Notes: a model not told the origin generated them from the letters alone. 64,000 nucleotides of DNA from Lewinella sp. IMCC34183 (GCF_003390915.1 NZ_QMEM01000002.1:372001-436000), one strand, 5' to 3'; shown: positions 44,801 through 53,494, numbered from the stretch's first letter. Program-made: numbers and translations.

Positions 44801-45007
44801 GCCGTCCCGGTTGAAGTCGCCCACCCCTACGCCGCCGCCGTTGTAGAGGTATTCGTACTGCAGGATATTGACCGTATCGTTCTCGCGTACTTCGTTGACG
44901 AAATCGACGCCGGTTGCTTCCGCCGGTTGGAGGTCGAAGCGGGGTACGGGCCGGTCGGTACAGGCCAGCAGGCCGGTCAGCAGCAGGATGAGGGGGAGGG
45001 CGCGCAA
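41801..45007 (-). CDS. VCBS/FG-GAP repeat lipoprotein with ASPIC/UnbV domain
   Basis: The 1068 residues start with TTG at 45007 and a lipoprotein signal (LLAC, Cys16). About twelve calcium-binding-type repeats are seen, for example DFNRDGRYDLFFTG, DIDGNGYEDLYV, DLDRDGRLDLYV, DYDGDGDDDLYVG and DLDGDGDTDLLAG, forming one or two beta-propellers. An ASPIC/UnbV segment lies near 510-585 (RQRGYLSTVDPRLHFGLG). Such CRTAC1-like proteins frequently accompany SusC/SusD pairs and are thought to be surface glycan- or protein-binding components. It is the third gene of the susC operon, after a stem-loop. Confidence 0.87.
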   Translation of the reverse strand: MRALPLILLLTGLLACTDRPVPRFDLQPAEATGVDFVNEVRENDTVNILQYEYLYNGGGVGVGDFNRDGRYDLFFTGNLVSSELYLQQADGTFRKVTGPAGLTTEQWCAGVLVGDIDGNGYEDLYVSILHPADERPSPNLLFLNDGPQGPDSIPRFREVAAAAGVADPGYGTQAALFDLDRDGRLDLYVLNNSLENYARTIAKGTDTLGRGSSVDRVYRNVTPPGGDLRFELLDARKTEGWGLGLAVQDFDGNGYSDLYVGNDFMSNDFLLLNEGGDLRDRITASMPHQSKNTMGVDVADLDNDGRPEILTVDMLPDDNLRRKTMFADIPFSPFAQEARAGYNRQYVRNALQYNNGDGTFSDVAFLAGVAATDWSWAPLLADFDNDGLRDVFISNGYPRDITDRDFMDYTQEISRFGSEEARYQAVAAALLELDGVYQQDFIFQNRGGMHFRPTDWLPDDPTYANGAAIVDLDNDGDLDLVTNNINQPARIYYNRSREQRPDSTHYLSLILEGPTGNPDALGARVYLAAGDLRLYAEQQRQRGYLSTVDPRLHFGLGARTTIDSLLIIWPDGRRTVRTEIAADQPITCTYAAATAPAAAPPAYFSAAAPGLVVAATAGLPHHRESVFSDFDRYALALRDRSHDTPALATDRSGRLYFGGAAGQEVSVWDVAAGTQVQGLPETRASEATALLLVDYDGDGDDDLYVGNGSSEFVRQDSLLTDFLYRNDAGTLVPVAGALPSLSVITGATAAADIDGDGDQDLFIGARAKSGSYPYPPLSYVLDNVGGRYVVRDEVEAGMVTGAVWQDLNGDGRADLATVGEYSALRVFLNEAGRLVPQPVDEALTGWWYCLVANDLDGDGDTDLLAGNYGGNGMYRATADHPLTVTADDYDGNGAVDPIITAWDGTAYYPVHPRNTLGRQLPGLKQQIPDYATYGSWTADNMPLPGPDGITLEAREFRTTWFENDGAGHFTPHFLPWTAQTAPVRAAVSWTLPDGRPALLAVQNDYATEILGGMLDAGNGFALTVDAAGRPEVLPEFWSVRGDARSVVRLDSLLLVGVNDGPVRAYRPR

Positions 45008-45032
45008 GGGGGGATCGTTTCGGGGTAAACGT

Positions 45033-45068
45033 CAGAGGGACCGCTTCCGGTTGGAAGCAGTCCCTCTG
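45033..45068 (-). terminator. Intercistronic stem-loop between susD and the VCBS gene
   Basis: CAGAGGGAC (45033-45041) and GCTTCC (45043-45048) pair with GGAAGC (45053-45058) and GTCCCTCTG (45060-45068), giving 15 bp with one C-A mismatch and a GGTT loop. It could partially terminate or protect the susC-susD message. Confidence 0.6.
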
Positions 45069-45087
45069 CGCAGCATATGGTTTTCGG

Positions 45088-46614
45088 CTAGTTATAACCG
45101 GGGTTCTGATCGGCCTGGCTGATCTCGGTGTTGGTCGTGATCTCCTGCAGCGGGATAGGCAGCAGCAGTTCGCGATCGGTCCAGTAGTCGAGGTAGTCGG
45201 AGGCGTCGATGACGCCGTAGCGGTCCCACCGGCGAAGGTCACGGGCCCGGATGGCTTCCGAGGCGAGTTCCTTACCCCGCTCGTCTACGATGGCCTTGAT
45301 CAGCTCGTCCTGGGTAGCGTTGGGTACGCAGCTGTCTTCCAGATCGGGCACACCGGCACGCTCCCGCACCTGGTTAGCGTAGTCGCGGGCGGCATCGAGG
45401 TTACCCTGACGGGCTTCGATCTCGGCCAGCAGCAGCAGCACGTCGGCGTAGCGCATCAGCAGGTAGTTGGTGGTGGAGGTGTAGAAGTCTCCGGGGTTCA
45501 GTTTATAGTAGACGCCGTACTTGTACCAGCTCACGTTTACATCCGTACCGTGGTAGTCGAGCTCGGGGCTGTTGGGGCGTGCGTCGTCGAAGACCTCGGT
45601 ACCGTTGGCGTAGGTATCGCCTTCGAAGATGACCGTCTCGCGGAGACGGGGGTCGGTGTAGTCGCAGCCGGCCAGCTCGTTCTCGTAGAGGTTGATGAGG
45701 TCGGAGGTGGGCGCCACGTTGCGCCACGCCTTGCCGTATTCCTGGGCACGTACCGACTTGGAGTCGGCACCGTCGCCGGTGACGAAGTTGTTCCAGTTGT
45801 AGTCGCCGATGGGTGCGTACACGACCTCGAACAGGCTCTCGGAGGTAAAGCCGTTCTCCTCGGTAAAGAGGTCACCGAAGTTACTTACGAGAGAGTAGTT
45901 GCCGGATTCGACCACGGCTTCCAGGGCTTCCTTGGCCTCATCGAGGTTGTTGGTTTCCATGTAGCTGCGTCCGAGGTAGCCAAGGGCCGATCCGCGGGTG
46001 GCGCGGCCGAGGGTGTTGTCGTTACGCGATTCGGGCAGGTTTTCGGCGGCAAAGGCGAAGTCGGCCTGGGCCTGGGCGAATACCTCCTCGCGGCTACTGC
46101 GGGGCTGGAAGCCGTCAAGCGATACCAGGCGGCTGGTGTAAATGGGAGCGCCGCCCCACAGGGTGGCGATCTCGTTGTAGGCCCAGCCGCGGAGGAAGCG
46201 GGCTTCGGCGATGAGGGGGGCCTTGTCCTCGTCGGATACGGAGGTGTTCGAGGCGATACCGTCCAGGGCGGTGTTGGCCCGGTGGATCATCAGGTACAGG
46301 GCGGTCCAGTGCTCCCGCATCTCGTTATCGGTCGGCGACGCGTTGCCGCCGGGGATCGACAGCAGGATGGTGAGCGACGAGGTGGGCATGTGCTGGTCAT
46401 CGCGCATGTCGTTGATGAAGAAGTACCAGCGGCTCACGATGGGCCCCGAGCGCAGGGTGGAGTAGGCGCTCAGCACGGCAGCTTCCATCTGCTGGGTGTT
46501 CTGGAAATAGTTTTCCGGCGTAACCCGGTTCGGGTCGAGGCGGGTAAGGTCATCCTCGCTACAGCCGAAGCCGATTGCGAGCAGACCCATGAGTAAAATA
46601 GCTTTCAATTTCAT
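45088..46614 (-). CDS. SusD/RagB-family nutrient-binding outer-membrane lipoprotein
   Basis: SusD proteins cap the SusC transporter and bind the oligosaccharide outside the cell. The 508 residues have a lipoprotein signal (lipobox FGC, Cys18), the family start LDPNRVTPENYFQNTQQMEAA, TPR-like helices (about 80-230) and the conserved C-terminal region ERGKELASEAIRARDLRRWD. Position directly after susC (95-nt gap) is canonical. The binding-site residues cannot be assigned by eye, so the ligand is unknown; proximity to GH32 suggests a fructan. Confidence 0.95.
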   Translation of the reverse strand: MKLKAILLMGLLAIGFGCSEDDLTRLDPNRVTPENYFQNTQQMEAAVLSAYSTLRSGPIVSRWYFFINDMRDDQHMPTSSLTILLSIPGGNASPTDNEMREHWTALYLMIHRANTALDGIASNTSVSDEDKAPLIAEARFLRGWAYNEIATLWGGAPIYTSRLVSLDGFQPRSSREEVFAQAQADFAFAAENLPESRNDNTLGRATRGSALGYLGRSYMETNNLDEAKEALEAVVESGNYSLVSNFGDLFTEENGFTSESLFEVVYAPIGDYNWNNFVTGDGADSKSVRAQEYGKAWRNVAPTSDLINLYENELAGCDYTDPRLRETVIFEGDTYANGTEVFDDARPNSPELDYHGTDVNVSWYKYGVYYKLNPGDFYTSTTNYLLMRYADVLLLLAEIEARQGNLDAARDYANQVRERAGVPDLEDSCVPNATQDELIKAIVDERGKELASEAIRARDLRRWDRYGVIDASDYLDYWTDRELLLPIPLQEITTNTEISQADQNPGYN

Positions 46615-46655
46615 GATCGCGGAGAGTTGTACTAGTTGAAGGATGGCCGCGGGGC

Positions 46656-46687
46656 CCCTCCCCGGTTCCGTTGTGAAACGGGGAGGG
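46656..46687 (-). promoter_or_regulatory. Intercistronic stem-loop between susC and susD
   Basis: CCCTCCCCG (46656-46664) pairs with CGGGGAGGG (46679-46687), a 9-bp GC-rich stem with a 14-nt loop, 22 nt after the susC stop. Such hairpins can set the ratio of SusC to SusD by processing or attenuation. Confidence 0.55.
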
Positions 46688-46709
46688 AGCCGCGGCGGAT
46701 AGTGGGGGT

Positions 46710-49700
46710 TTAGAATCCGACCTGTGCGCCGAAGATGAAGCCGCGGGCGTTGGGGTAGTCGCCGTTGTCAAATCCGGTCTCGCTCAGGGCGCCGCCGATT
46801 TCGGGATCCAGGCCGCTGTAGCCCGTCAGGGTCAGCAGGTTCTGGCCCGTCAGGTAGAGGCGGAGGTTTGACAGTACGCCATCTCCGCTGAGGGGGAGCG
46901 TGTAGCCGACCGTCAGTGCCTTGAGGCGCATGTAGGAACCGTCCTCTACGAAACGGTCGGATACCCGGCGGTTGTTGTTGGGGTCGTCACGAATAATCCG
47001 GGGTACGTCGGTATTGGTATTCTGTGGCGTCCAGGCGTCCAGTACGCTGGTACCTACGTTGAACAGGCGCTGGGTCTGCGAGAGCAGCGAGCCTACGCCG
47101 TTGTATACGTCGTTGCCCTGCGATCCCTGGAAAAAGACGTTGAGGTCGAAGTTAGAGTAGCGTCCGTTGAAGCTGAAGCCGTAGGTAAAGTCGGGCAGGT
47201 ATTTGCCGATGATCACCCGGTCGGCCGCGTCAATCACTCCGTCACTGTTCTGGTCCACGAAGCGGATGTCGCCCGGGGCGGTCAGTTCGTCCTGGGTGGC
47301 TGCCTCGTCGACTTCAGCCTGGGTCTGGAAGATGCCGTCGGTCTGGAAACCGAAGAAGCTGTAGACCGGGTCGCCGACGCGGGTCACGGTGGAGTTGTAG
47401 CTACCCGTGAACTCGATGTCGTTGTTGCCTTCGATCACGTCGCCTTCGTTCACCAGGCGGACCACCTCGTTGGAGTTGGTGCTCAGGTTGGCGGAGACGC
47501 TCCACTGGAAGTCACTGCGGGGATTGCCGTAGTACTGTCCCTGGAATTCGAAACCGTTGTTCTTCAGGGCTCCGATGTTCTGGGACGTGGTAGCCACGCC
47601 CGCCGACGGAGGCAGGGGTACGTTCAGGATGAGGTTATCCACTTTCCGGTCGTAGTACTCCATGCTGAAGTTCAGGCGGTTGTTGAAGAAGCCCATGTCC
47701 AGGCCGATATTCAGCATGTCGGTGAGCTCCCAGCGCAGTTCCGGGTTAGCCAGCGAGTTGATGAAGCTGATCGACGGCTGGTTGCTGCCTCCGAAGACCG
47801 GGCCGACGGTCGAGATGATGGGATCCTGGAACGCGTAGGGGCCGAGGCCGATCGAGCCGGTGCGGCCGTAGCTGGCCCGTGCCTTCAGCAGGCTGAAGGG
47901 GGTGTTGTCCATAAAGGATTCCTCGCTGATGTTCCAGCCGATAGCACCCGCCGGGAAGTTTTCGGTCTGGTAGCCGGGGGCAAAGATGGACGATCCGTCG
48001 CGCCGGAAGCTGAAGGTCGCGTAGTACTTGCCCTGGTAGCCGTAGGTTACCCGGGTCACGAAGGAGCGCAGCGTGGACTCGTTTTTGGCCAGGGCATTCT
48101 GGTTGACCCGCAGATCCGCGCCGCCTTCCAGTACTTCGAGGTCGGGGTTGGGCTGGGTGACCGTAAGGGCCAGCGGGTTAAAGTAGCTGTTCTGGATCTC
48201 ACCGACCAGGACCGCGTTGATGCTGTGGTCACCGAGCAGCCGGTCGAAGTTCAACAGACCGCGGTAGATCGGGCTGAAGCTGGTGTTGCGGTTCTCGGCG
48301 ATCGTGTTGTTAGTATTGGGGGAGGTCGACTGGTACACCGGCGTCCGGTTGAAGTTCCGGAAGTTCTGGTAGTTGCCCCCGACGAAGGCCTGGGCCTCCA
48401 GTCCGTCCAGGATCTCGTAGGACAGGTACGCCGTACCCAGCATTTTGAACACCTGGTCGGTGTTCTCCAGGAGGTTGACCGCCAGGACCGGGTTGCCGGG
48501 GTCGGCGATGTCGAGGCCCGATGCCGCACCGGAGTAGCCACCGATGTTGTTGGGGTTCTCGATGGGCTGGTAGGGAAGCGATTGGATGGCTTGGAGGAAC
48601 AGTTGCCGTCCCCCGAGTTCGGGCTGTATGCCCCGCTTGTCGTTTACCAGGAGCAGGGTCTGGCCGAACTTGAAGCGGCCGTCCTGGCTGATATCGTGCT
48701 CGCTGTTGATGCGGAAGTTAAACCGCTCGTAGGGCGAACCCTTCACTACTCCTTCTTGCTTTAGGTAACCGAAGGAGCTGAAGAACGTCGAGCGTTCGCC
48801 GCCGCCGGTGAGGTGCAGGGAGTTCTGGGTGATGAACCCGTCCTGGAAGATGGCGTCCTGCCAGTCGGTGTTGGTCTCGCGGAAGGTCTGTCCGGAACCG
48901 GGGTAGGTCTCGGAGTCCAGTCCGTCTCCCTCCACGGCGCGGGGGATCGGTCCGCCGTTGAATATCTCGGCGTAGCGGATGTACTGCTCGGTATTGAGCA
49001 CGTCGTAGCGGCGGGACTGCGTCTGCACGCCGACCGTGGATTCCAGACTGAGGCGGAGGCCGTCGGAATTGTTGCCCTTCTTGGTTTCGATGATGATGAC
49101 GCCGTTCGAGGCCCGCGATCCGTAGACGGCGGTGGCCGAGGCGTCCTTCAGTACGTTGATGCTTTCGATGTCGCGGGAGTCAAACTGGTTGAGTCCGCCG
49201 GCACCGGGCACCCCGTCCACTACGTACAGGGGGCCGGAGCCGAAGCTGATCGAGCCGATACCGCGTACCTGAATGATCGGCGGGGCGCCGGGAGCGCCTC
49301 CGCTGGTCACCTGTACGCCGGCGAGGCGGCCCTGGATGGCTTCCCCGAGGTTGCTGGTGGTCAGGGCGGTGACCTCATCGGAACCGATCGAGGACACGGC
49401 ACCGGTCACGGCCTCGCGGGCCTGGCTGCCGTAGCCGACGACCACGACCTCGTCCAGGGCGTTGGCATCGGCACCGAGGGTGACGTCGATCTGGCTTTGC
49501 CCCTCCACCGCGATCTCGCGGGCCTCGTAGCCGATGTAGGAGAAGCGGAGTACGGAACCGTCCGGCGTAGTGATGCTGTAGGCACCGTCGAGATCCGTCA
49601 CCGTACCGGTGCTGGATCCCACGACCAGCACGTTGACGCCGATCAGCGGAACGCCGTCGCTATCTGTTACCGTACCGGTAACCCTTTGTTGCGCCCAGGC

Positions 49701-49763
49701 GGCGCTGGTACATAGGAACAGAAGCAGTAGAGCCCCTATCGTCCTGCGTAAAATTGTTGACAT
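46710..49763 (-). CDS. SusC/RagA-family TonB-linked outer-membrane transporter
   Basis: The 1017 residues have a signal peptide (MSTILRRTIGALLLLFLCTSAAWA). They contain a CarboxypepD_reg-like domain (about 27-105, VTGTVTDSDGVPLIGVNV), a TonB-box-like stretch DEVVVVGYG and a plug domain (about 115-235, with LYVVDGVPG and YGSRASNGVIIIETKKG). The barrel is about 780 residues and ends in an aromatic residue (FGAQVGF). It imports oligosaccharides across the outer membrane with energy from TonB-ExbBD. First gene of susC / susD / VCBS. Confidence 0.97.
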   Translation of the reverse strand: MSTILRRTIGALLLLFLCTSAAWAQQRVTGTVTDSDGVPLIGVNVLVVGSSTGTVTDLDGAYSITTPDGSVLRFSYIGYEAREIAVEGQSQIDVTLGADANALDEVVVVGYGSQAREAVTGAVSSIGSDEVTALTTSNLGEAIQGRLAGVQVTSGGAPGAPPIIQVRGIGSISFGSGPLYVVDGVPGAGGLNQFDSRDIESINVLKDASATAVYGSRASNGVIIIETKKGNNSDGLRLSLESTVGVQTQSRRYDVLNTEQYIRYAEIFNGGPIPRAVEGDGLDSETYPGSGQTFRETNTDWQDAIFQDGFITQNSLHLTGGGERSTFFSSFGYLKQEGVVKGSPYERFNFRINSEHDISQDGRFKFGQTLLLVNDKRGIQPELGGRQLFLQAIQSLPYQPIENPNNIGGYSGAASGLDIADPGNPVLAVNLLENTDQVFKMLGTAYLSYEILDGLEAQAFVGGNYQNFRNFNRTPVYQSTSPNTNNTIAENRNTSFSPIYRGLLNFDRLLGDHSINAVLVGEIQNSYFNPLALTVTQPNPDLEVLEGGADLRVNQNALAKNESTLRSFVTRVTYGYQGKYYATFSFRRDGSSIFAPGYQTENFPAGAIGWNISEESFMDNTPFSLLKARASYGRTGSIGLGPYAFQDPIISTVGPVFGGSNQPSISFINSLANPELRWELTDMLNIGLDMGFFNNRLNFSMEYYDRKVDNLILNVPLPPSAGVATTSQNIGALKNNGFEFQGQYYGNPRSDFQWSVSANLSTNSNEVVRLVNEGDVIEGNNDIEFTGSYNSTVTRVGDPVYSFFGFQTDGIFQTQAEVDEAATQDELTAPGDIRFVDQNSDGVIDAADRVIIGKYLPDFTYGFSFNGRYSNFDLNVFFQGSQGNDVYNGVGSLLSQTQRLFNVGTSVLDAWTPQNTNTDVPRIIRDDPNNNRRVSDRFVEDGSYMRLKALTVGYTLPLSGDGVLSNLRLYLTGQNLLTLTGYSGLDPEIGGALSETGFDNGDYPNARGFIFGAQVGF

Positions 49764-49829
49764 AGTATACGTTGATTTTAGTTACACAATCGATTTCGTA
49801 ACGGGGGTAAAAAAACCCCTGCGAACGCG

Positions 49830-49861
49830 CAAGGTAACCACTTTCAGAATTAATTGTCAAA
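49830..49861 (-). promoter_or_regulatory. Candidate promoter of the susC operon
   Basis: On the minus strand TTTG (49861-49858) is followed after 21 nt by TACCTTG (49836-49830), one T short of TAnnTTTG. A GGGGT/ACCCC hairpin with a T-rich loop lies in the predicted 5' leader (about 49803-49818). Confidence 0.5.
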
Positions 49862-49980
49862 TTAACCTGATAATATGTATTGTTTTAGCCGCTTGCGACG
49901 GCTCTACGGCATTATTGCCGGTTTTTGGCATCTTTTTTCACAACGTGCTGTTTTAGGCGGCCAGCGGGTATCTTGCGGGT

Positions 49981-51015
49981 ATGTACCGCTTCCTGCTGCT
50001 CCTCCCCCTCCTGCTCTGCACCTGCGCACCGTCGCCCGAAACCGCGACGCCGACCGACGCGGCGGCCTACTTTGATAATTCCGGCCGTGAGGACGTCCTG
50101 ACCGGCGGCGTCCGTATGATCCCCATCAGTACCCCGGCGGGTGAGTTCCGTGTCTGGACCAAGCGGGTCGGCAACAGTCCCCGCAAGAAGGTACTGCTGC
50201 TCCACGGCGGCCCCGGGGCTACGCACGAATACTTCGAGGCGGCCGACAGCTACTTTCCGGGCGCCGGCATCGAATACTACTATTACGACCAGCTGGAGAG
50301 CGGTCGCAGCGATCATCCCGCGGACTCCACGCTCTGGACCATCGACCGCTTCGTCAGTGAGGTGGAGCAGGTACGGACCGCGCTGGGCCTGGACCGGGAC
50401 AACTTCTTCCTGCTCGGCCACAGCTGGGGCGGCATCCTGGCGCTGGAGTACGCCTTCGCCCACCAGGAGAACCTGAAGGGCCTCATCATCTCCAACATGG
50501 TTTCCTCCGTGCCCCAGTACAACAAGTACGCCGAGGAAGTGCTCGGCCCGCAACTCGATCCCGAAGTGCTGCGCGAGATCAAGGAACTGGAAGCCGCCGA
50601 AGACTACCAGAATCCCCGCTACGAGGAACTGCTAACCAACAACTACTACAATCAGCACGTCATCCACATGGACCCGGCCGACTGGCCCGAACCGGCCGTG
50701 CGCGGGCTCAATAATATCAACTACGACGTCTACCTGGCCATGCAGGGTCCGAGTGAGTTCGGTATACTCGAGAGCGCCAGCCTCGCCGACTGGGACCGCA
50801 GCGAAGACCTGGAACAGATCACCGTACCCACCCTCACCATCGGGGCGGAGCACGACACCATGGACCCCGAGTACATGGAGTGGATGGCGGAGCAATTCCC
50901 CAATGGCCACTACCTCTACTGCCCGAACGGCAGCCACATGGCGATGTACGACGATCAGGAGACGTACTTCGAGGGCGTTATCAACTTTATTAACAAGGTC
51001 GACGAGGGGGAGTAA
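49981..51015 (+). CDS. Proline iminopeptidase-like alpha/beta hydrolase lipoprotein
   Basis: The 344 residues have a lipoprotein-type signal (LLCTC, probable Cys15). The fold and motifs fit the proline iminopeptidase family (S33): HGGPGATHEYF near 75-85, nucleophile elbow GHSWGG with Ser148, and a C-terminal IGAEHDTMDPEY (Asp) and NGSHMAMYDD (His). These enzymes remove N-terminal proline or act on small peptides; related members act on other amides or esters. A TATCTTG variant -7 element lies close to the ATG. It is divergent from susC. Confidence 0.87.
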   Translation: MYRFLLLLPLLLCTCAPSPETATPTDAAAYFDNSGREDVLTGGVRMIPISTPAGEFRVWTKRVGNSPRKKVLLLHGGPGATHEYFEAADSYFPGAGIEYYYYDQLESGRSDHPADSTLWTIDRFVSEVEQVRTALGLDRDNFFLLGHSWGGILALEYAFAHQENLKGLIISNMVSSVPQYNKYAEEVLGPQLDPEVLREIKELEAAEDYQNPRYEELLTNNYYNQHVIHMDPADWPEPAVRGLNNINYDVYLAMQGPSEFGILESASLADWDRSEDLEQITVPTLTIGAEHDTMDPEYMEWMAEQFPNGHYLYCPNGSHMAMYDDQETYFEGVINFINKVDEGE

Positions 51016-51026
51016 TCGGAGCATCA

Positions 51027-51045
51027 CGGACCGCAAACTGGTCCG
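51027..51045. terminator. Short hairpin between convergent genes
   Basis: CGGACC (51027-51032) pairs with GGTCCG (51040-51045) around a 7-nt loop, 12 nt after the hydrolase stop. No T-run is present, so the call is tentative. Confidence 0.35.
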
Positions 51046-51103
51046 GCAGCGCTCCCGGGCAAGCCGTACAGATCGGTTTTTGACGGGAACGCAGGTGCCG
51101 GGT

Positions 51104-53326
51104 TCAGATCGCGGTCAGGCGCATATAGTCCAGCAGGGCCCGGTTCACCTCCCCGTCCATGTTGTGATTCCACTCCTCGAAGTGGAGCCGCACCGTGTTG
51201 GCTCCGGCCGCGAGCGTGACGCGGTGGGCGTTGGTGTGCCCCCAGCTCGACCAGTCGTCGGCCCCGCGCTGGGGGAAGACCACGGCACCCGCGTACCCAC
51301 CGTTGACCGTCAGGCTGCGAATGGCGCACTTGTTGTCGGTATTTATGGGTCCGCTTCCGTTGGCAAAGCGGAAGTCCAGCAGGTAGGGGCCGGCCCGTTC
51401 CACCTCGACGTCAAAAGCGAGCTCCCGGTTCTCGGTGAGGCTCAGCAGCACGAAGCCCTTTCCCGTATAGTTCTCCGCGTCGAAGGAGGAGGGCGGCGCG
51501 TACCCCTCGGCCTGGTAGCGCTGGACGTGCGGCGTCACCTCCACCGGTTCGCTGGCGAAGGCCTCGTTGCCGTGCTCATCCACCCCGGCTACCTGGTAGG
51601 AGGCGTAGGCGTGGGGATCGACCGAACAGTGGTTAGTAGTGACCGCCTGGAGGAGTTCATCGTTGCGGTAGACATGGTAGCGTTGCGCGCCCACCACGCG
51701 GCTCCACCGGAGGGTGTCCCCTACCCTTCCTGCCCAGAGCGTCGGCAGGGAAGAAAGGTTGTCGACGCGGTTGACGCTGCGGTAGGGCAGGTCGTGGCCA
51801 TCGAGCTCGATGGCGATGGTACGGTGCCCGGTGGCGGCGGCGTCCACGAAGGCCACCTGGGCCGCCTTGCCGTCGATGGTGACCGACCGGATGCGCGATC
51901 CGTGGCCCGCGACGGTGATGTCAAGGGTCACGTTGCGGTAGCGGAAGTTCGACAGCCGCCGCTGGCCCGCATAGGAGCGCGGCACGACGGGAGCCAGGTA
52001 GAGTCCGTCGGCCCGAAACTCCATGCCCATAAACACGCGGTACACCATGGCCAGGTTGGCGGCGATGCTCCAGAGCATGTGGTGGGAGTTGATCTCGGTG
52101 CCCATTACGCCACCGTCTTCGGCGACCATATTCTCGTAGTTGCTCAGGTAGAGTCCGGCCGAGCGGTAGATCGCCGCCAGGCCATGCTCCAGCGCCGCGC
52201 CGTTGCCTACCCGGGCGGCCGCCAGGTTCCAGAATCCCTGGACGAAGGGCCAGATACCGTTGTTGTGGTAGGGCGGCATGTCCGGGATCTGCGGATAGAT
52301 GCAGGACACGCCGAAGGGGGTGAGCGGCGACCGCTCCACCACGGAAGCGGACTGCTCCGCATCCGCGATCCCGAACAGAACGCACAGCGCCTCGCCCAGC
52401 GCCTCGAAGCGGGGGGAGACCAGCATATGGTCACGGCCGTAGAGGTACTGTCCGTAGTATCCCTTGTCGAATAGCCAGAGGCGGTCGTTGATGGCCTGTT
52501 TAAGGGTGGCGGCGGTGGTGGCGTAGTCGCCGGCGGGCTCGTCCAGTAGCCCGGCGATCTCCCCCAGTATCTCGTGGGCGCGGCAGTGGACGGCGTTCGT
52601 GCCCAGACAGAGGGAGGCGTAGATGTCGGCGTTGTCCATCCAGCGGGGATAGGTCTGTTCGCGCCAGTCCAGGAAGGAGGATTCACCGCGGTACAGCCCG
52701 GTCTGCGGATCCACGAGCGTCCTGCGGTCGTCGTCGAGGGTAGCTTTGATGACCGGGTAGATCTCCTCCAGCCACGCCCGCTCGCCGGTGACCCGGTAGA
52801 TCTCCCAGGCGGCGAGCACCCAGGTGGTACGATCGGAGCTCACGGGCCACGCGCCGCCCGAACCGGTGTCTTGGACGATACGTCCGCGCTTCACCTTAGC
52901 GCGCAGGCTGGTCTTTACCGCTTCGGGATTGTGAATGGCGAAGGCAAGCAGCGCACTGTAGCTTACGTCGCGGGTCCACACGCCCGACCATTTAGCGCCG
53001 GTGCGCAGGGTGCCGTCTTCCTCGACGTTGCGGTGGGCTTCCTCCTTGGCCAGGTTGAAGAGGGCGTCCACGATCGGCTGGTCGGAGGTGTACTCCGGTC
53101 CCGCGGGCAGATCGCTGGCCAGCTTCCACTCCAGGCGGGGGTCGCGGTCGCCGTGGATGCTTTGGCCGTAGTTGGAGCGGAGGTGGGTGGTGGACAGGAC
53201 TTCGGCCCGCATGCTCCCCTGTTCGATGCGGTCGGGGTGGAGGGTGTATTCGGGGCTGGCGTAGAGGGGGGTGGGCATGTTGGGTTTATGGAAGTTGGCG
53301 GGGGTTTGTTCGCTGGTGGGTGACAT
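51104..53326 (-). CDS. (Alpha/alpha)6-barrel glycosidase-like protein with C-terminal carbohydrate-binding module
   Basis: The 740 residues (or 724 from the ATG at 53278) contain a six-hairpin toroid-like catalytic region (about 70-480; WTRDVSYSALLAFAIHNPEAV, SFLDWREQTYPRWMDNADIYAS, YHNNGIWPFVQGFWNLAAARVGN). This pattern is seen in trehalase, GH63 and debranching-type enzymes. Residues about 540-615 look like a fibronectin III-like module, and the last 120 like a CBM6/35 beta-sandwich (YQAEGYAPPSSFDAENYTGKG). No signal peptide is visible at either start, unusual for a protein with a CBM. Substrate unknown. Confidence 0.75.
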   Translation of the reverse strand: MSPTSEQTPANFHKPNMPTPLYASPEYTLHPDRIEQGSMRAEVLSTTHLRSNYGQSIHGDRDPRLEWKLASDLPAGPEYTSDQPIVDALFNLAKEEAHRNVEEDGTLRTGAKWSGVWTRDVSYSALLAFAIHNPEAVKTSLRAKVKRGRIVQDTGSGGAWPVSSDRTTWVLAAWEIYRVTGERAWLEEIYPVIKATLDDDRRTLVDPQTGLYRGESSFLDWREQTYPRWMDNADIYASLCLGTNAVHCRAHEILGEIAGLLDEPAGDYATTAATLKQAINDRLWLFDKGYYGQYLYGRDHMLVSPRFEALGEALCVLFGIADAEQSASVVERSPLTPFGVSCIYPQIPDMPPYHNNGIWPFVQGFWNLAAARVGNGAALEHGLAAIYRSAGLYLSNYENMVAEDGGVMGTEINSHHMLWSIAANLAMVYRVFMGMEFRADGLYLAPVVPRSYAGQRRLSNFRYRNVTLDITVAGHGSRIRSVTIDGKAAQVAFVDAAATGHRTIAIELDGHDLPYRSVNRVDNLSSLPTLWAGRVGDTLRWSRVVGAQRYHVYRNDELLQAVTTNHCSVDPHAYASYQVAGVDEHGNEAFASEPVEVTPHVQRYQAEGYAPPSSFDAENYTGKGFVLLSLTENRELAFDVEVERAGPYLLDFRFANGSGPINTDNKCAIRSLTVNGGYAGAVVFPQRGADDWSSWGHTNAHRVTLAAGANTVRLHFEEWNHNMDGEVNRALLDYMRLTAI

Positions 53327-53494
53327 AGGTGGGTAATACCCGTCGATTGGGGTCGGGGCGGCGCGGCCGGAGACGGCACCGTGCTTACGTTACCGGAGGC
53401 AGCAGCTTGCTTCCTGGTTGGGACTATACCAAACGGAGCCCAAAACATCACCAGAACTGGTGCTTGTGGCGGCGAACGATACCCCCGTAACTTA

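Noticed and set aside
49907-49920. CGGCA/TGCCG hairpin followed by GTTTTT as a plus-strand terminator
   Set aside because: No transcript on that strand is expected to end there. It lies between divergent genes, so the hairpin may be accidental.
53381-53494. An N-terminal extension of the 2-TM protein starting at 53381
   Set aside because: The 38 extra residues are rich in unrelated Gly/Cys and precede an in-frame ATG that begins the helical protein.
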